A stretch of DNA of 64,000 nt from Ruminococcus sp. (GTDB lineage: Bacteria; Bacillota; Clostridia; Oscillospirales; Ruminococcaceae): NCBI RefSeq assembly GCF_019423705.1, contig NZ_JAHZAX010000002.1, positions 1-64,000 on the forward strand, written 5' to 3'. How positions within the stretch are numbered: position 1 is the first letter of the stretch; the number at the start of each line of letters is the position of its first letter. Positions 33,568-41,432 of the stretch are shown one piece after another. The notes under the pieces were generated by a model. The model did no database searches and was not told the origin of the DNA. It saw only the letters and a program-made list of their open reading frames with translations. The position numbers and the translations under genes were made by a program.

Positions 33568-34145
33568 GCGATAAAAAAACGTTGCGCAGGCATTTCAAAG
33601 AGATAAGGGCTCAAATGGATAGTGATAGACGAAAAAGCGCTGATATCGCTGTGCAAAAGCGTTTTCTTGAAAGCCGTGAGTTTGCCGAGGCTGAAATGAT
33701 ACTTGCGTATGTGTCCTCTGATATCGAGGTAGATACAAGTCTTATCATAGAGGAAAGCTTGAAGTGCAAGATCGTTTTGTGCCCGAGATGTGCAAAAAGC
33801 GGCAACGCAATGAGCTTTTACAGGATAAACAGCAGGGCAGAACTTGAAGAAGGCCGTTTCGGCATTTATGAGCCAAGCGAGAATTGCTGGCTGCTGGAGG
33901 ATTTTCACAAGGCCATATGTGTTGTGCCTGCCCTATCATATGACAAAGCAGGTTACAGGCTGGGCTTTGGAATGGGCTTTTATGACAGATTTCTTGCTGG
34001 TTTTGACGGCTTGAAGATAGGTATAGGCTATGAAAACTGTATGAGCGAGCAATTGATACACGACAGTTTTGACATATCGGTGGATATGTTGTTTACAGAT
34101 AAATACATTTATGATCTCAGAACTGAAGGAAAGGAAGTTGAATAA
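33558..34145 (+). CDS. 5-formyltetrahydrofolate cyclo-ligase
   Basis: ATP-dependent return of 5-formyl-THF to the folate pool as methenyl-THF, 195 residues. N-terminal KKTLRRHFKEIRAQMDSDRR, then ADIAVQKRFLESREFAEAEM and ILAYVSSDIEVDT; the C-terminal ATP/metal site is VVPALSYDKAGYRLGFGMGF followed by YDRFL, diagnostic for the family. Overlaps the DJ-1 gene and ends directly before mltG. Confidence 0.93.
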   Translation: MQISDKKTLRRHFKEIRAQMDSDRRKSADIAVQKRFLESREFAEAEMILAYVSSDIEVDTSLIIEESLKCKIVLCPRCAKSGNAMSFYRINSRAELEEGRFGIYEPSENCWLLEDFHKAICVVPALSYDKAGYRLGFGMGFYDRFLAGFDGLKIGIGYENCMSEQLIHDSFDISVDMLFTDKYIYDLRTEGKEVE

Positions 34146-35546
34146 ATGGACGATATGAATTTTAATGTTGATGACATTGTAAATGACGTCAACTCCAAAA
34201 TAAAATCCAATACCGCCGAGGAAAACGTGTCTGACGTACATAATGAAACTGTTGCAGATGCTTCTGCCGATGATGTGCAGGATATGGCTCTTAAGGATAA
34301 GTCAGAGCCAAGTATTCTTGACAGCGTGCAGGAGCTTGATGAATCTGATGATACGACAGAAGGCGAAGATGTATCGGCTGAGACAGAAAAGGAAGAGGAC
34401 GAGAAAAAGTCCGATCCTGTCATAGAGCCTGTCAAGAAGGAAGAAAAGCCTAAGGATAAAAAGGCGGTAAAGTCCACCAAGAAGAAAAAAAGCAAGGTGA
34501 ATAATTCACTGTTTGGCGGAATTATCCTTGTTGTGGTGATACTTACGGTTTCAATGGTGCTTGCTGTTGGTGGAATCTCAATGGGTATGGAATACTATGG
34601 TATCGGCAAGTCTGACGAGGATATCAGATTTAATATCCCGTCGGGTTCGACAAACAGTCAGATCGCTGATATTCTCGTAAATGAGGGCGTTATCAAGAAC
34701 AAGCAGCTCTTTATGATTGCACTCAAGATCGAAAAGCCTGAGACTATTTATCCTGGCGATATCACGCTGAGACCTTCAAGCGGCTATTCAAGCATTATCA
34801 CGGCGCTTTCGCAGATGAGAGAGTCTTATAAGACTGTTACGATCACCTTTGCCGAGGGCGAAAATCTGCTTTCTATTGCAGAAAAGCTTGAAAAGAATAA
34901 CGTTTGCACCGCTGAGGATTTTCTCTTTGAGTTCAACAAAGATCAGGGTTATGAATTTGAAAAGCAGCTTACTGACAGCAGCGATATGTTCTATCGTATG
35001 GAAGGCTATTTCTATCCGGAAACTTACGATTTCTATGTTGAGGACAGCGCAAGCAACGTCACAAAGAAGATAAGAGATCAGTTTGAGAAGCAGTATGAAA
35101 AACTCAAGACAAAGATCGAAAAGTCGGGTATGGATCTAAACGAGGTTATGACCCTTGCTTCAATCGTTCAGCTTGAGGCAGCTTCAACGGATGAAATGCC
35201 GAAGGTCGCTTCTGTTTTCCTTAACAGACTTGACGATCCTGACACTTATCCAATGCTCCAGTCTGATACAACTTCAAACTACATCAAGAACGTTATCAAA
35301 GTTGAGGCTGACAACACGGCTTCTATCGAGCATTATACTGAGTGCTATGATACATACAAGTGCAAGGGTCTGCCGGCAGGCCCGATATGCAACCCCGGAA
35401 TCGACGCAATAAATGCTGTGCTTAATCCTAAAAAGACAGATTATTATTACTTCTGTAATAACCTCAAGACAGGCGAAACATTCTATGCTAAGACCCTTGA
35501 GGAGCACGAAAAGAACCTTGTTAAGGCAGGGCTTGCAAAAGAATAG
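34146..35546 (+). CDS. mltG: Endolytic peptidoglycan transglycosylase MltG
   Basis: Terminates glycan-strand synthesis by cleaving nascent peptidoglycan near the membrane. 466 residues. A long acidic/charged cytoplasmic segment (1-115, ending KSTKKKKSK) precedes one membrane helix (about 120-145), a LysM-like part (FNIPSGSTNSQIADILVNEG), and the YceG domain: FAEGENLLSIAEKL, MEGYFYPETYDFY, LASIVQLEAASTDEMPKVAS and GLPAGPICNPGIDAINAVLN. The catalytic Glu is in VQLEAA. The N-terminal extension is longer than in Bacillus. Confidence 0.95.
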   Translation: MDDMNFNVDDIVNDVNSKIKSNTAEENVSDVHNETVADASADDVQDMALKDKSEPSILDSVQELDESDDTTEGEDVSAETEKEEDEKKSDPVIEPVKKEEKPKDKKAVKSTKKKKSKVNNSLFGGIILVVVILTVSMVLAVGGISMGMEYYGIGKSDEDIRFNIPSGSTNSQIADILVNEGVIKNKQLFMIALKIEKPETIYPGDITLRPSSGYSSIITALSQMRESYKTVTITFAEGENLLSIAEKLEKNNVCTAEDFLFEFNKDQGYEFEKQLTDSSDMFYRMEGYFYPETYDFYVEDSASNVTKKIRDQFEKQYEKLKTKIEKSGMDLNEVMTLASIVQLEAASTDEMPKVASVFLNRLDDPDTYPMLQSDTTSNYIKNVIKVEADNTASIEHYTECYDTYKCKGLPAGPICNPGIDAINAVLNPKKTDYYYFCNNLKTGETFYAKTLEEHEKNLVKAGLAKE

Positions 35547-35566
35547 CAGCTAAAGGATTGAAATTA

Positions 35567-36790
35567 ATGGTAGAAAATAATTTGTTAGAGGTGTTATCAC
35601 CTGTCGGAGATATGGAGAGACTGTACGCAGCGCTTGATTACGGCGCTGACGCAGTTTATCTCGGCGGAACGGCTTTCGGAATGAGAGCCGCCTCTGCCAA
35701 CTTTGACGCAGAACTTTTAAAAAAGGCGAGCGATGAAGTTCACAAAAGAGGGAAGAGGATATATCTGACCTGCAACACGCTGCCACATAATTATGAGATA
35801 GTTCATCTTGAGCAGTTTGTCAAGGACGCTGTTGCCGCAAATATCGACGCCCTTATAGTGAACGATATCGGCGTGTTTTCGCTGGTTAAGAAGTATGCCC
35901 CCGATATGGAGATACACATTTCCACGCAGGCTGGTATTGTCAATTACGTTACCGCCAATGAATTTTACAATATGGGCGCAAAGAGAGTAGTCCTTGCGAG
36001 GGAGCTTTCTCTTGAAGAGATCGCTGAGATAAGAGCGAAAACGCCTAAAGACCTTGAGATTGAGTGTTTTGTTCACGGCGCAATGTGTGTAAGCTTTTCG
36101 GGAAGATGTCTGCTTTCCCAGTATCTTGTGAACAGAGACGCTAACAGGGGTGAGTGCGCTCAGCCTTGCCGCTGGGGCTATCACCTTATGGAAGAAAAGC
36201 GAACAAATGAGTTTTATCCGATTTTTGAGGACGAAAAGGGAACTTACATTCTTAATGCAAAGGATATGTGTCTTATAAACCATATTGACAAGTTGGCTGA
36301 GGCTGGTGTGAACAGCTTTAAGATCGAGGGCAGAGCTAAATCTTCATATTATGTGTCAGTAATTACAAATGCTTACAGAAAAGCAATGGATATATACAAG
36401 GCTGATCCGAAGCATTTTGAGTTGCCGCAATGGCTCAAAGACGAAGTTTTCAAGGTGAGCCATAGGGCATACTGCACTGGATTTTTCTTTGGTCACCCGA
36501 AGGAAAGTCAGTATTATGAAAACAGCGGATACGTTCGTGAATATGATGTTGTCGCAGTAGTTGAAGGCTGTTCAAACGGCAGGATCTATTGCACGCAGAA
36601 AAACAAGTTCAATAAGGGTGACGAAGTCGAAGTTCTGTCGCCTGTGTCCGAGCCGATAACATTTACCGTTGACGAAATGTTTGACGAATATGACAACGCA
36701 ATAGAAACAGCTAATCACGCAGCGATGAAAATGTCCATAAAGTCCGACTTGATTTTCCCTGCAAATTCAATTATCCGTATGAAAAAGTAA
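35567..36790 (+). CDS. U32 peptidase-family protein (TrhP/YegQ-like)
   Basis: A 407-residue U32 family member. N-terminal ELLAPAG-type LEVLSPVGDMERLYAALDYG and ADAVYLGGTAFGMRA, then IECFVHGAMCVSFSGRCLLS and NRGECAQPCRWGY with the four Cys that hold a 4Fe-4S cluster in this family. Relatives YegQ/TrhP hydroxylate tRNA uridine-34 using prephenate; its position after mltG resembles Bacillus yrrN/yrrO. No protease activity is expected. ATG 35567 is used because AAAGGA (35552-35557) is then well spaced. A convergent terminator follows. Confidence 0.87.
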   Translation: MVENNLLEVLSPVGDMERLYAALDYGADAVYLGGTAFGMRAASANFDAELLKKASDEVHKRGKRIYLTCNTLPHNYEIVHLEQFVKDAVAANIDALIVNDIGVFSLVKKYAPDMEIHISTQAGIVNYVTANEFYNMGAKRVVLARELSLEEIAEIRAKTPKDLEIECFVHGAMCVSFSGRCLLSQYLVNRDANRGECAQPCRWGYHLMEEKRTNEFYPIFEDEKGTYILNAKDMCLINHIDKLAEAGVNSFKIEGRAKSSYYVSVITNAYRKAMDIYKADPKHFELPQWLKDEVFKVSHRAYCTGFFFGHPKESQYYENSGYVREYDVVAVVEGCSNGRIYCTQKNKFNKGDEVEVLSPVSEPITFTVDEMFDEYDNAIETANHAAMKMSIKSDLIFPANSIIRMKK

Positions 36791-36793
36791 CCA

Positions 36794-36830
36794 AAAACAG
36801 AGTGAGGTTTGTGCCTTACTCTGTTTTCTT
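36794..36830. terminator. Shared terminator of the U32 and xer genes
   Basis: AAAACAGAGTGAGG and CCTTACTCTGTTTT form a near-perfect stem with A- and T-runs on both sides, between convergent genes. Confidence 0.82.
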
Positions 36831-36837
36831 GATATTG

Positions 36838-37827
36838 TCATTTTTCCTTTTTTATCTGTCCGTCAGACACGTTTGCGAGAGGGTTCGCTTCCATTGCACG
36901 CTTGATGTTTTCATTGGATAAATGGGTGTATATCTCAGTTGTGGCAATGCTTTTGTGACCAAGGATATCCTTCAAAACAAGGGTGTCAACGCCGCCGTGC
37001 TGATACATAAGCGTTGCGGCCGTGTGACGGAGCTTGTGGGTGGTTATGCCAAGGTTGCTAAGCCCTGCACGTTCAAGCTGTTCGCTGACGATCTGCTGGA
37101 CACGGCGCTTATTTATCCTAGTTTTCTTTGATGAAAGGAAAATTGCCGATTCGTCCACCTGCGGCCTTGTAGTGTTTATGTATTCGTCCAAAGCTGAAAT
37201 GCAGGCGTCATTAAGATAAATTATGCGTTCTTTACGGCCTTTACCAAGCACTCTGAGGGTCCTGTTATCACGGCTGTAATCGGTGAGGTTTAGGCCAACA
37301 AGCTCGCTGAGACGCATTCCGCAGTTTAGAAACAGCGTTATAATGCAGTAATCACGGACTTTGTTGCTTGACTCGATATTTTGTAGCAGCGCAAGGCTTT
37401 GCTCAAGAGAAAGATATTTCGGCAGCGATTGGGTTATATGCGGTAATTCAAGATCGTCCATAGGATTAGTCTCGATAAGTTTCGCTTTTTTATTCAGATA
37501 AGTGTAAAACTGTTTCAGCGCAGAGCATTTTCTTGCTCTTGTTTTTGTTGAATTGCCACGTTCGTCTTTAAGATATTTCAGATAAACGTAAGCGTCATTG
37601 AGCGTGAAATTTTCCACCCATTCAAGCGGCGTATCCTTTATCGGGATAGACTGAAACTTAGCGTCACGGGAGACTTTTTTGTGCTTGATATTAAGATATC
37701 TGAGAAAGGTTCGGATATCAGTAAAATAAGCTTCCTCAGTTCGATCGGTACGGTCTTTCACGACCTTTAAATTTGTAAGAAAATCGTCCAGATAATAAGG
37801 ACAATCGTCAATGTATGCTTGCTTCAT
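36838..37827 (-). CDS. Xer-type tyrosine recombinase
   Basis: A 329-residue site-specific recombinase. The N-terminal SAM-like core-binding domain (about 5-120) includes YLDDFLTNLKVVKDRTDRTE. The catalytic domain has all residues: Arg in NCGMRLSELVGLN, Lys in VLGKGRKERII, HxxR in THKLRHTAATLM, His in LGHKSIATTEIY and the nucleophile Tyr in that same segment. Length and lack of extra domains fit XerC/XerD, so chromosome dimer resolution is likely, although it is somewhat longer than usual (about 300). A strong promoter and a palindrome lie upstream (37864-37934). Confidence 0.88.
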   Translation of the reverse strand: MKQAYIDDCPYYLDDFLTNLKVVKDRTDRTEEAYFTDIRTFLRYLNIKHKKVSRDAKFQSIPIKDTPLEWVENFTLNDAYVYLKYLKDERGNSTKTRARKCSALKQFYTYLNKKAKLIETNPMDDLELPHITQSLPKYLSLEQSLALLQNIESSNKVRDYCIITLFLNCGMRLSELVGLNLTDYSRDNRTLRVLGKGRKERIIYLNDACISALDEYINTTRPQVDESAIFLSSKKTRINKRRVQQIVSEQLERAGLSNLGITTHKLRHTAATLMYQHGGVDTLVLKDILGHKSIATTEIYTHLSNENIKRAMEANPLANVSDGQIKKEK

Positions 37828-37863
37828 ATAAACAACTCCTATTCATATTTATTACTTCTCTGT

Positions 37864-37891
37864 ATTTCACTAAATTTTTATTTAGTGAAAT
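37864..37891 (-). promoter_or_regulatory. Palindrome in the 5' leader of the xer gene
   Basis: ATTTCACTAAAT (37864-37875) and ATTTAGTGAAAT (37880-37891) are perfect inverse repeats around TTTT. It lies downstream of the promoter's -10 box and 37 bases before the start codon, so it could be a repressor operator or a leader RNA hairpin. Confidence 0.55.
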
Positions 37892-37905
37892 CATCTGTTA
37901 ATATT

Positions 37906-37934
37906 AGTATAGCACTTTCCTGCGGTTTTGTCAA
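37906..37934 (-). promoter_or_regulatory. Sigma-A promoter of the xer gene
   Basis: On the minus strand TTGACA (37934-37929), 17-base spacer, TATACT (37911-37906). Confidence 0.7.
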
Positions 37935-37990
37935 GTACTCCAGTGGCGACAAACATAAACAAGAATGTTACATAAAAATCAATCTTTCTA

Positions 37991-38019
37991 TTGACAAACA
38001 TAAAATACTATGATAACAT
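37991..38019 (+). promoter_or_regulatory. Promoter of a candidate small RNA
   Basis: TTGACA (37991-37996), 17-base spacer, TAACAT (38014-38019). Transcription would start near 38026, directly before a GC-richer hairpin. Confidence 0.5.
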
Positions 38020-38025
38020 ATATAC

Positions 38026-38122
38026 AAGGCGAGGTTAAAACCTTTGCTTTATATGTCTAGGTGGATAAAGTGGTTTACTTATGGATAGTGGTAAGCCACT
38101 TTATTATTTTATACAAAGCAAA
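38026..38122 (+). ncRNA. Candidate structured small RNA between xer and ung
   Basis: After the promoter comes a small hairpin GCgAGGTT/AACCTttGC (38029-38047). Next, TTTGCTTTATAT (38043-38054) can pair with ATACAAAGCAAA (38111-38122, 11 of 12). Inside that lies a 14-bp stem, ATAAAGTGGTTTAC (38065-38078) with GTAAGCCACTTTAT (38091-38104), followed by TATTTTAT. The inner stem with its U-rich tail can act as a terminator, making an RNA of about 85-95 bases. I do not recognise the family; it does not match the common riboswitch cores I know. There is no matching coding potential. The next gene (38227) could be controlled by readthrough. Confidence 0.45.
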
Positions 38123-38226
38123 TAACCGTAGGACAGTTTGCGCTAATTTTAAAGAAATAGTCTCAAAAAGGTTGATTTTATCGGCAGGATATGATAAAAT
38201 AAATTTAAGAAAGGATCTGATAGTTA

Positions 38227-38331
38227 ATGAATGATAAGAAAAAGCCTCTTATTATGAGGATCATAGTTTTGGCACTTGTTGCAGCGCTTGTGCTCGGTCT
38301 TGTTGTTGGAACTGTTCTTTACGCAGTTTAA
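38227..38331 (+). CDS. 34-residue single-pass membrane protein
   Basis: ATG 38227 follows AAAGGA and encodes a 34-residue peptide: a basic start MNDKKKPLIMR and then one hydrophobic helix ending GLVVGTVLYAV. The stop codon shares one base with the ung start (TAATG), so translation is coupled. The size and Lys-rich N-terminus recall small Firmicute membrane peptides such as Prli42, but the sequence does not match well enough to name it. Function unknown. Confidence 0.65.
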   Translation: MNDKKKPLIMRIIVLALVAALVLGLVVGTVLYAV

Positions 38332-39005
38332 TGGTTCACATAGGCAATAGTTGGGACGATATTCTGGCTGATGAGTTTAAAAAAGAATATTATTTGAAGC
38401 TGCGTCAATTTTTGAAATATGAATATTCTCATTATACAGTTTATCCCGATATGTATGATATTTTTAATTCACTTAAATACACCCCTTATGAGAGGGTCAA
38501 GGCTGTTATAATCGGTCAGGATCCTTATCACGGTCCGGGACAGGCTCACGGACTTTGTTTTTCTGTTAAGGCTGGCGTTAAGCCGCCTCCGTCTTTGCAA
38601 AACATTTTTAAGGAGCTCAACGCTGATATCGGCGTGCCATTCCCTAATAATGGCGAATTGACCGATTGGGCAAAGCAAGGCGTACTTATGATGAACACGG
38701 TGCTTACTGTTCGTGCCGGTCAAGCCAATTCACACAAAGGCAAAGGCTGGGAACAGCTTACGGACGCTGTTATCAAGAAGCTCAACGAGCGTGATATCCC
38801 GACTGCATTCATTTTGTGGGGCGGAAATGCAAGGGCTAAGGCTCCCCTCATAACCAATTCTTGTCACGCTGTTTTTCAGGCTGCTCATCCGTCGCCGCTT
38901 TCTGCTTATAACGGATTTTTCGGCTGCCGACACTTTTCAAAAGTTAATAACTTTTTGGAACACAATAACATAACGCCGATAGATTGGACTATCAGCGACA
39001 AATAA
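38331..39005 (+). CDS. ung: Uracil-DNA glycosylase
   Basis: Removes uracil from DNA, family 1 UDG, 224 residues. The water-activating loop is VIIGQDPYHGPGQAHGLCFS (about 59-78) with catalytic Asp, followed by the Ser/Pro loop GVKPPPSLQNIFKEL, LLMMNTVLTV-type GVLMMNTVLTVRAGQANSH, and the minor-groove loop AAHPSPLSAYNGFFGCRHFS with the catalytic His. Coupled to the 34-residue membrane protein upstream. Confidence 0.97.
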   Translation: MVHIGNSWDDILADEFKKEYYLKLRQFLKYEYSHYTVYPDMYDIFNSLKYTPYERVKAVIIGQDPYHGPGQAHGLCFSVKAGVKPPPSLQNIFKELNADIGVPFPNNGELTDWAKQGVLMMNTVLTVRAGQANSHKGKGWEQLTDAVIKKLNERDIPTAFILWGGNARAKAPLITNSCHAVFQAAHPSPLSAYNGFFGCRHFSKVNNFLEHNNITPIDWTISDK

Positions 39006-39050
39006 AAAATACAACGTTCTGTTTATTCAGAGCGTTGTATTTTTTATTTG
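39004..39050. terminator. Bidirectional terminator between ung and the P-type-ATPase-like gene
   Basis: AAAAAATACAACGTTCTG and CAGAGCGTTGTATTTTTT form a long stem with A/T runs on both sides, between convergent genes. Confidence 0.88.
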
Positions 39051-39057
39051 TATTAAA

Positions 39058-41427
39058 TTATAGCTTTTTGATATGCTGTATCGCGATTGCAGCCGCCGCA
39101 ACGATAAGGTTGTAAATGAGCACCAGCGAAGGAGTTATCTGTACAAATGAACCTGTCAACATCATTATCAGCGTGAGCACAGCGCCAAGTCCTGTTGCGC
39201 CGTACATAATCGCCGCGCCAAGATTAGCTGTGAATTTTAGCCTCTTTGCGCCGATAATAAGCATTGCGAACGACGGAAAATGTCCGCTGCAAAGCATTGA
39301 GGACGACTGTTTAGGCACATATTCCGTGACTTCTTCATAGTCCTTGTGATATCTGAAGCTGAGCAATTTTACTGTATCCTCTTCGATATCGAACAGATCA
39401 GCAAGGAATTTCTGTGAAAGGAAGCCGTCAACAGTTCTGATAACTGTCTTGATACCCTCCAGTTCAAGCTCTTGCAGCCACCTTGTGACAGAGAGGTTCG
39501 GTGTGACTTGGATAACGAATATCGCCGCAACAATGCCGTTTATTGAAAGGTATACCGCAACGTTGTCCTTGACGTATTCTTTTTCCTTTGCTTCTGACGG
39601 CAGACCATCGATAGAATGATTTTCCATAAGCTCTCTTGTGCCGAGCAGCACACGCTTGTTTTCGATCCAGCCCGAAAGTCCGAGACCGTCCTCGTAAATA
39701 TAGCTCTCAACAGGATAAAGCATTTCTGTTTTACCTCTGAGCATTTTGTAGAATGTTGGCTTGAGTATACTTCCCGCTTGGCAGCTAAGGCTTGCAGCCA
39801 TAAGAATACAGTCCTCGATAGATATTGCCGAAAGCAGCTTGAGGTTTGCAAGCTCAACGCTTCCGTTTGGGAAAAGCTGTTCACCGTCAACAAGCATTGA
39901 GTTTGTATCGGCAAAATCGTCAACAGCCGAATATCCAAGCATTACGGCTGAATACTGCAAATACTTTTTGGTTGCTCTTGCCATTGGCATATTCACGATA
40001 AGCATTACCGCAAATGACGAACACATTGTTATAACGCCCGAGAATGCCGCCAGCGCAACGAATAAGCGCTCTGTCATATTTGCCGCACCCTTATCGCATA
40101 TAAGCGAAAGCAGAGCTATAACAAGGCCTGCAAGGAGTATGAACGGGCTTACCTTTTTGGAATACTCGTCGGAAATATCTGAGGTATAGCTGTTTTTCAT
40201 AAAGTCGTCAACGAACTCGGTCTTGCGCATTGCGGCAAGTCTAGGCTCGTCTGATACAGCGCCCCTAGTGAAGTTCTGAGCGGTCTCTTCATCATCAACT
40301 GGTGTGATAGCATAGCGTTCAAAATCCCCTGCAACATAGCGGAAATTGCGCTCTGTGCGCTTGACGATCATAAGCTTGCCAAGGGTATTGAAAATAAGTC
40401 CCGCAATCGCCGCCGAGATATAAACGTGATAAATTCCGTCACGTATAGATTCGGGGTCGAAGAGGTTTACAATGCCTGCGATAACTGAGGCAAATATTCC
40501 TATGGCTGCGATTGTGTCGCTGTCAGCCTTGCGCTTGAAAAGATTTTTCATTCCTGCGATAAGCACGGTGTAACAAACCGCAATGGAGATAAGTCCCAGT
40601 ATGGTGTTCGTGAAGAGATAAGCCGCAGGGGTTATTGTTCTGTCGAACGTCTTTATAAGCGGAAGTTCAAAGTCGTTTGCAATTGTGATGAATGTGCTGA
40701 AAATTCCTGTGAAAAGCAAAACGCAAAGTCTGAGCACAAGATTGCTCTTAACTTGCAGGATATCGTCAAGAATCTTTGGAGCGTCGTCAAACTTTTTAAA
40801 TTCCGACTGCCCTGTTGGCTTCTTGCTGTCCTCAGGTGTCTCCTCTTCCTTTTCCTGCTCTTCATCAGTTTTGAGCACGAAATTCTCAACTTTCTTCTTT
40901 CTGTGCTGAGAAAGTATAGAGGATTTCTCCTCATAAGTTGCATCATCAGGGATAAGCGCCTTGTCAAATTCCTCAGTCTTAGGGATTATCTTGCCTGTGA
41001 GACCCATTTTGATGTCTTTAAGGCTTACCCTGTTTACGGGCGGAACGTTGTTCTTGTTAGCCTTTGCGGTCTTGTGCTTAGCAAGATTGTTTATTATCGC
41101 AGCGTTTTCGGCGTTGCGCTTCTTTTCTTCCTGCTGTCCGGCGGCAAGATCGTCGTCAAAGTCACTTCCCTTTATGGGGTCATAATTATAGGTATCGGAG
41201 TCGTTGTCATTTTCGCTGTCAATGGCGACCTCTTCATCACTTTGATCGTCGGATTCAGCCGTTTCGATATCGTTCTTAGTGCTATACTCCTCGATAACTT
41301 CATCGACTGATTCGTCAGCAACTTCGCTATCGGGCGAAAAACTGAAATCTTTTATCTCGTCGTTATTATCGGCCTTTCCGCCGCCGTATTCAGATAAAAT
41401 ATCATCAATTGAAAATTTGTCTGCCAA
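39058..41427 (-). CDS. Degenerate P-type-ATPase-like membrane protein
   Basis: A 789-residue protein. Residues 1-215 are acidic and apparently unstructured, starting FSIDDILSEYGGGKADN. About six membrane helices lie at 225-470 and two at the C-terminus, the layout of heavy-metal P-type ATPases. Between them, MPMARATKKYLQYSAVMLGY then FADTNSMLVDGEQLF aligns with the CPC helix and DKTGTLT loop of such pumps, but CPC reads NMP and DKTGT reads DTNSM. GLSGWIENKRVLLGTRELME matches the nucleotide-binding domain. TGE and GDGxND motifs are not found. The protein therefore cannot form the phospho-intermediate and is probably a pseudo-pump. It follows rlmB by five bases; homologues seem to be anonymous membrane proteins of Ruminococcus-like bacteria (inference). 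Confidence 0.7.
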   Translation of the reverse strand: MADKFSIDDILSEYGGGKADNNDEIKDFSFSPDSEVADESVDEVIEEYSTKNDIETAESDDQSDEEVAIDSENDNDSDTYNYDPIKGSDFDDDLAAGQQEEKKRNAENAAIINNLAKHKTAKANKNNVPPVNRVSLKDIKMGLTGKIIPKTEEFDKALIPDDATYEEKSSILSQHRKKKVENFVLKTDEEQEKEEETPEDSKKPTGQSEFKKFDDAPKILDDILQVKSNLVLRLCVLLFTGIFSTFITIANDFELPLIKTFDRTITPAAYLFTNTILGLISIAVCYTVLIAGMKNLFKRKADSDTIAAIGIFASVIAGIVNLFDPESIRDGIYHVYISAAIAGLIFNTLGKLMIVKRTERNFRYVAGDFERYAITPVDDEETAQNFTRGAVSDEPRLAAMRKTEFVDDFMKNSYTSDISDEYSKKVSPFILLAGLVIALLSLICDKGAANMTERLFVALAAFSGVITMCSSFAVMLIVNMPMARATKKYLQYSAVMLGYSAVDDFADTNSMLVDGEQLFPNGSVELANLKLLSAISIEDCILMAASLSCQAGSILKPTFYKMLRGKTEMLYPVESYIYEDGLGLSGWIENKRVLLGTRELMENHSIDGLPSEAKEKEYVKDNVAVYLSINGIVAAIFVIQVTPNLSVTRWLQELELEGIKTVIRTVDGFLSQKFLADLFDIEEDTVKLLSFRYHKDYEEVTEYVPKQSSSMLCSGHFPSFAMLIIGAKRLKFTANLGAAIMYGATGLGAVLTLIMMLTGSFVQITPSLVLIYNLIVAAAAIAIQHIKKL

Positions 41428-41432
41428 AGTTT

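Noticed and set aside
36838..37827. Integrase of a prophage or ICE
   Set aside because: The protein is Xer-like without an AP2-type N-terminal domain, no tRNA or direct repeat lies next to it, and the flanking genes are housekeeping.
40753..41310. 185-codon plus-strand frame opposite the P-type-ATPase-like gene
   Set aside because: Hydrophobic product of reading the acidic N-terminal region on the other strand; no start signal.
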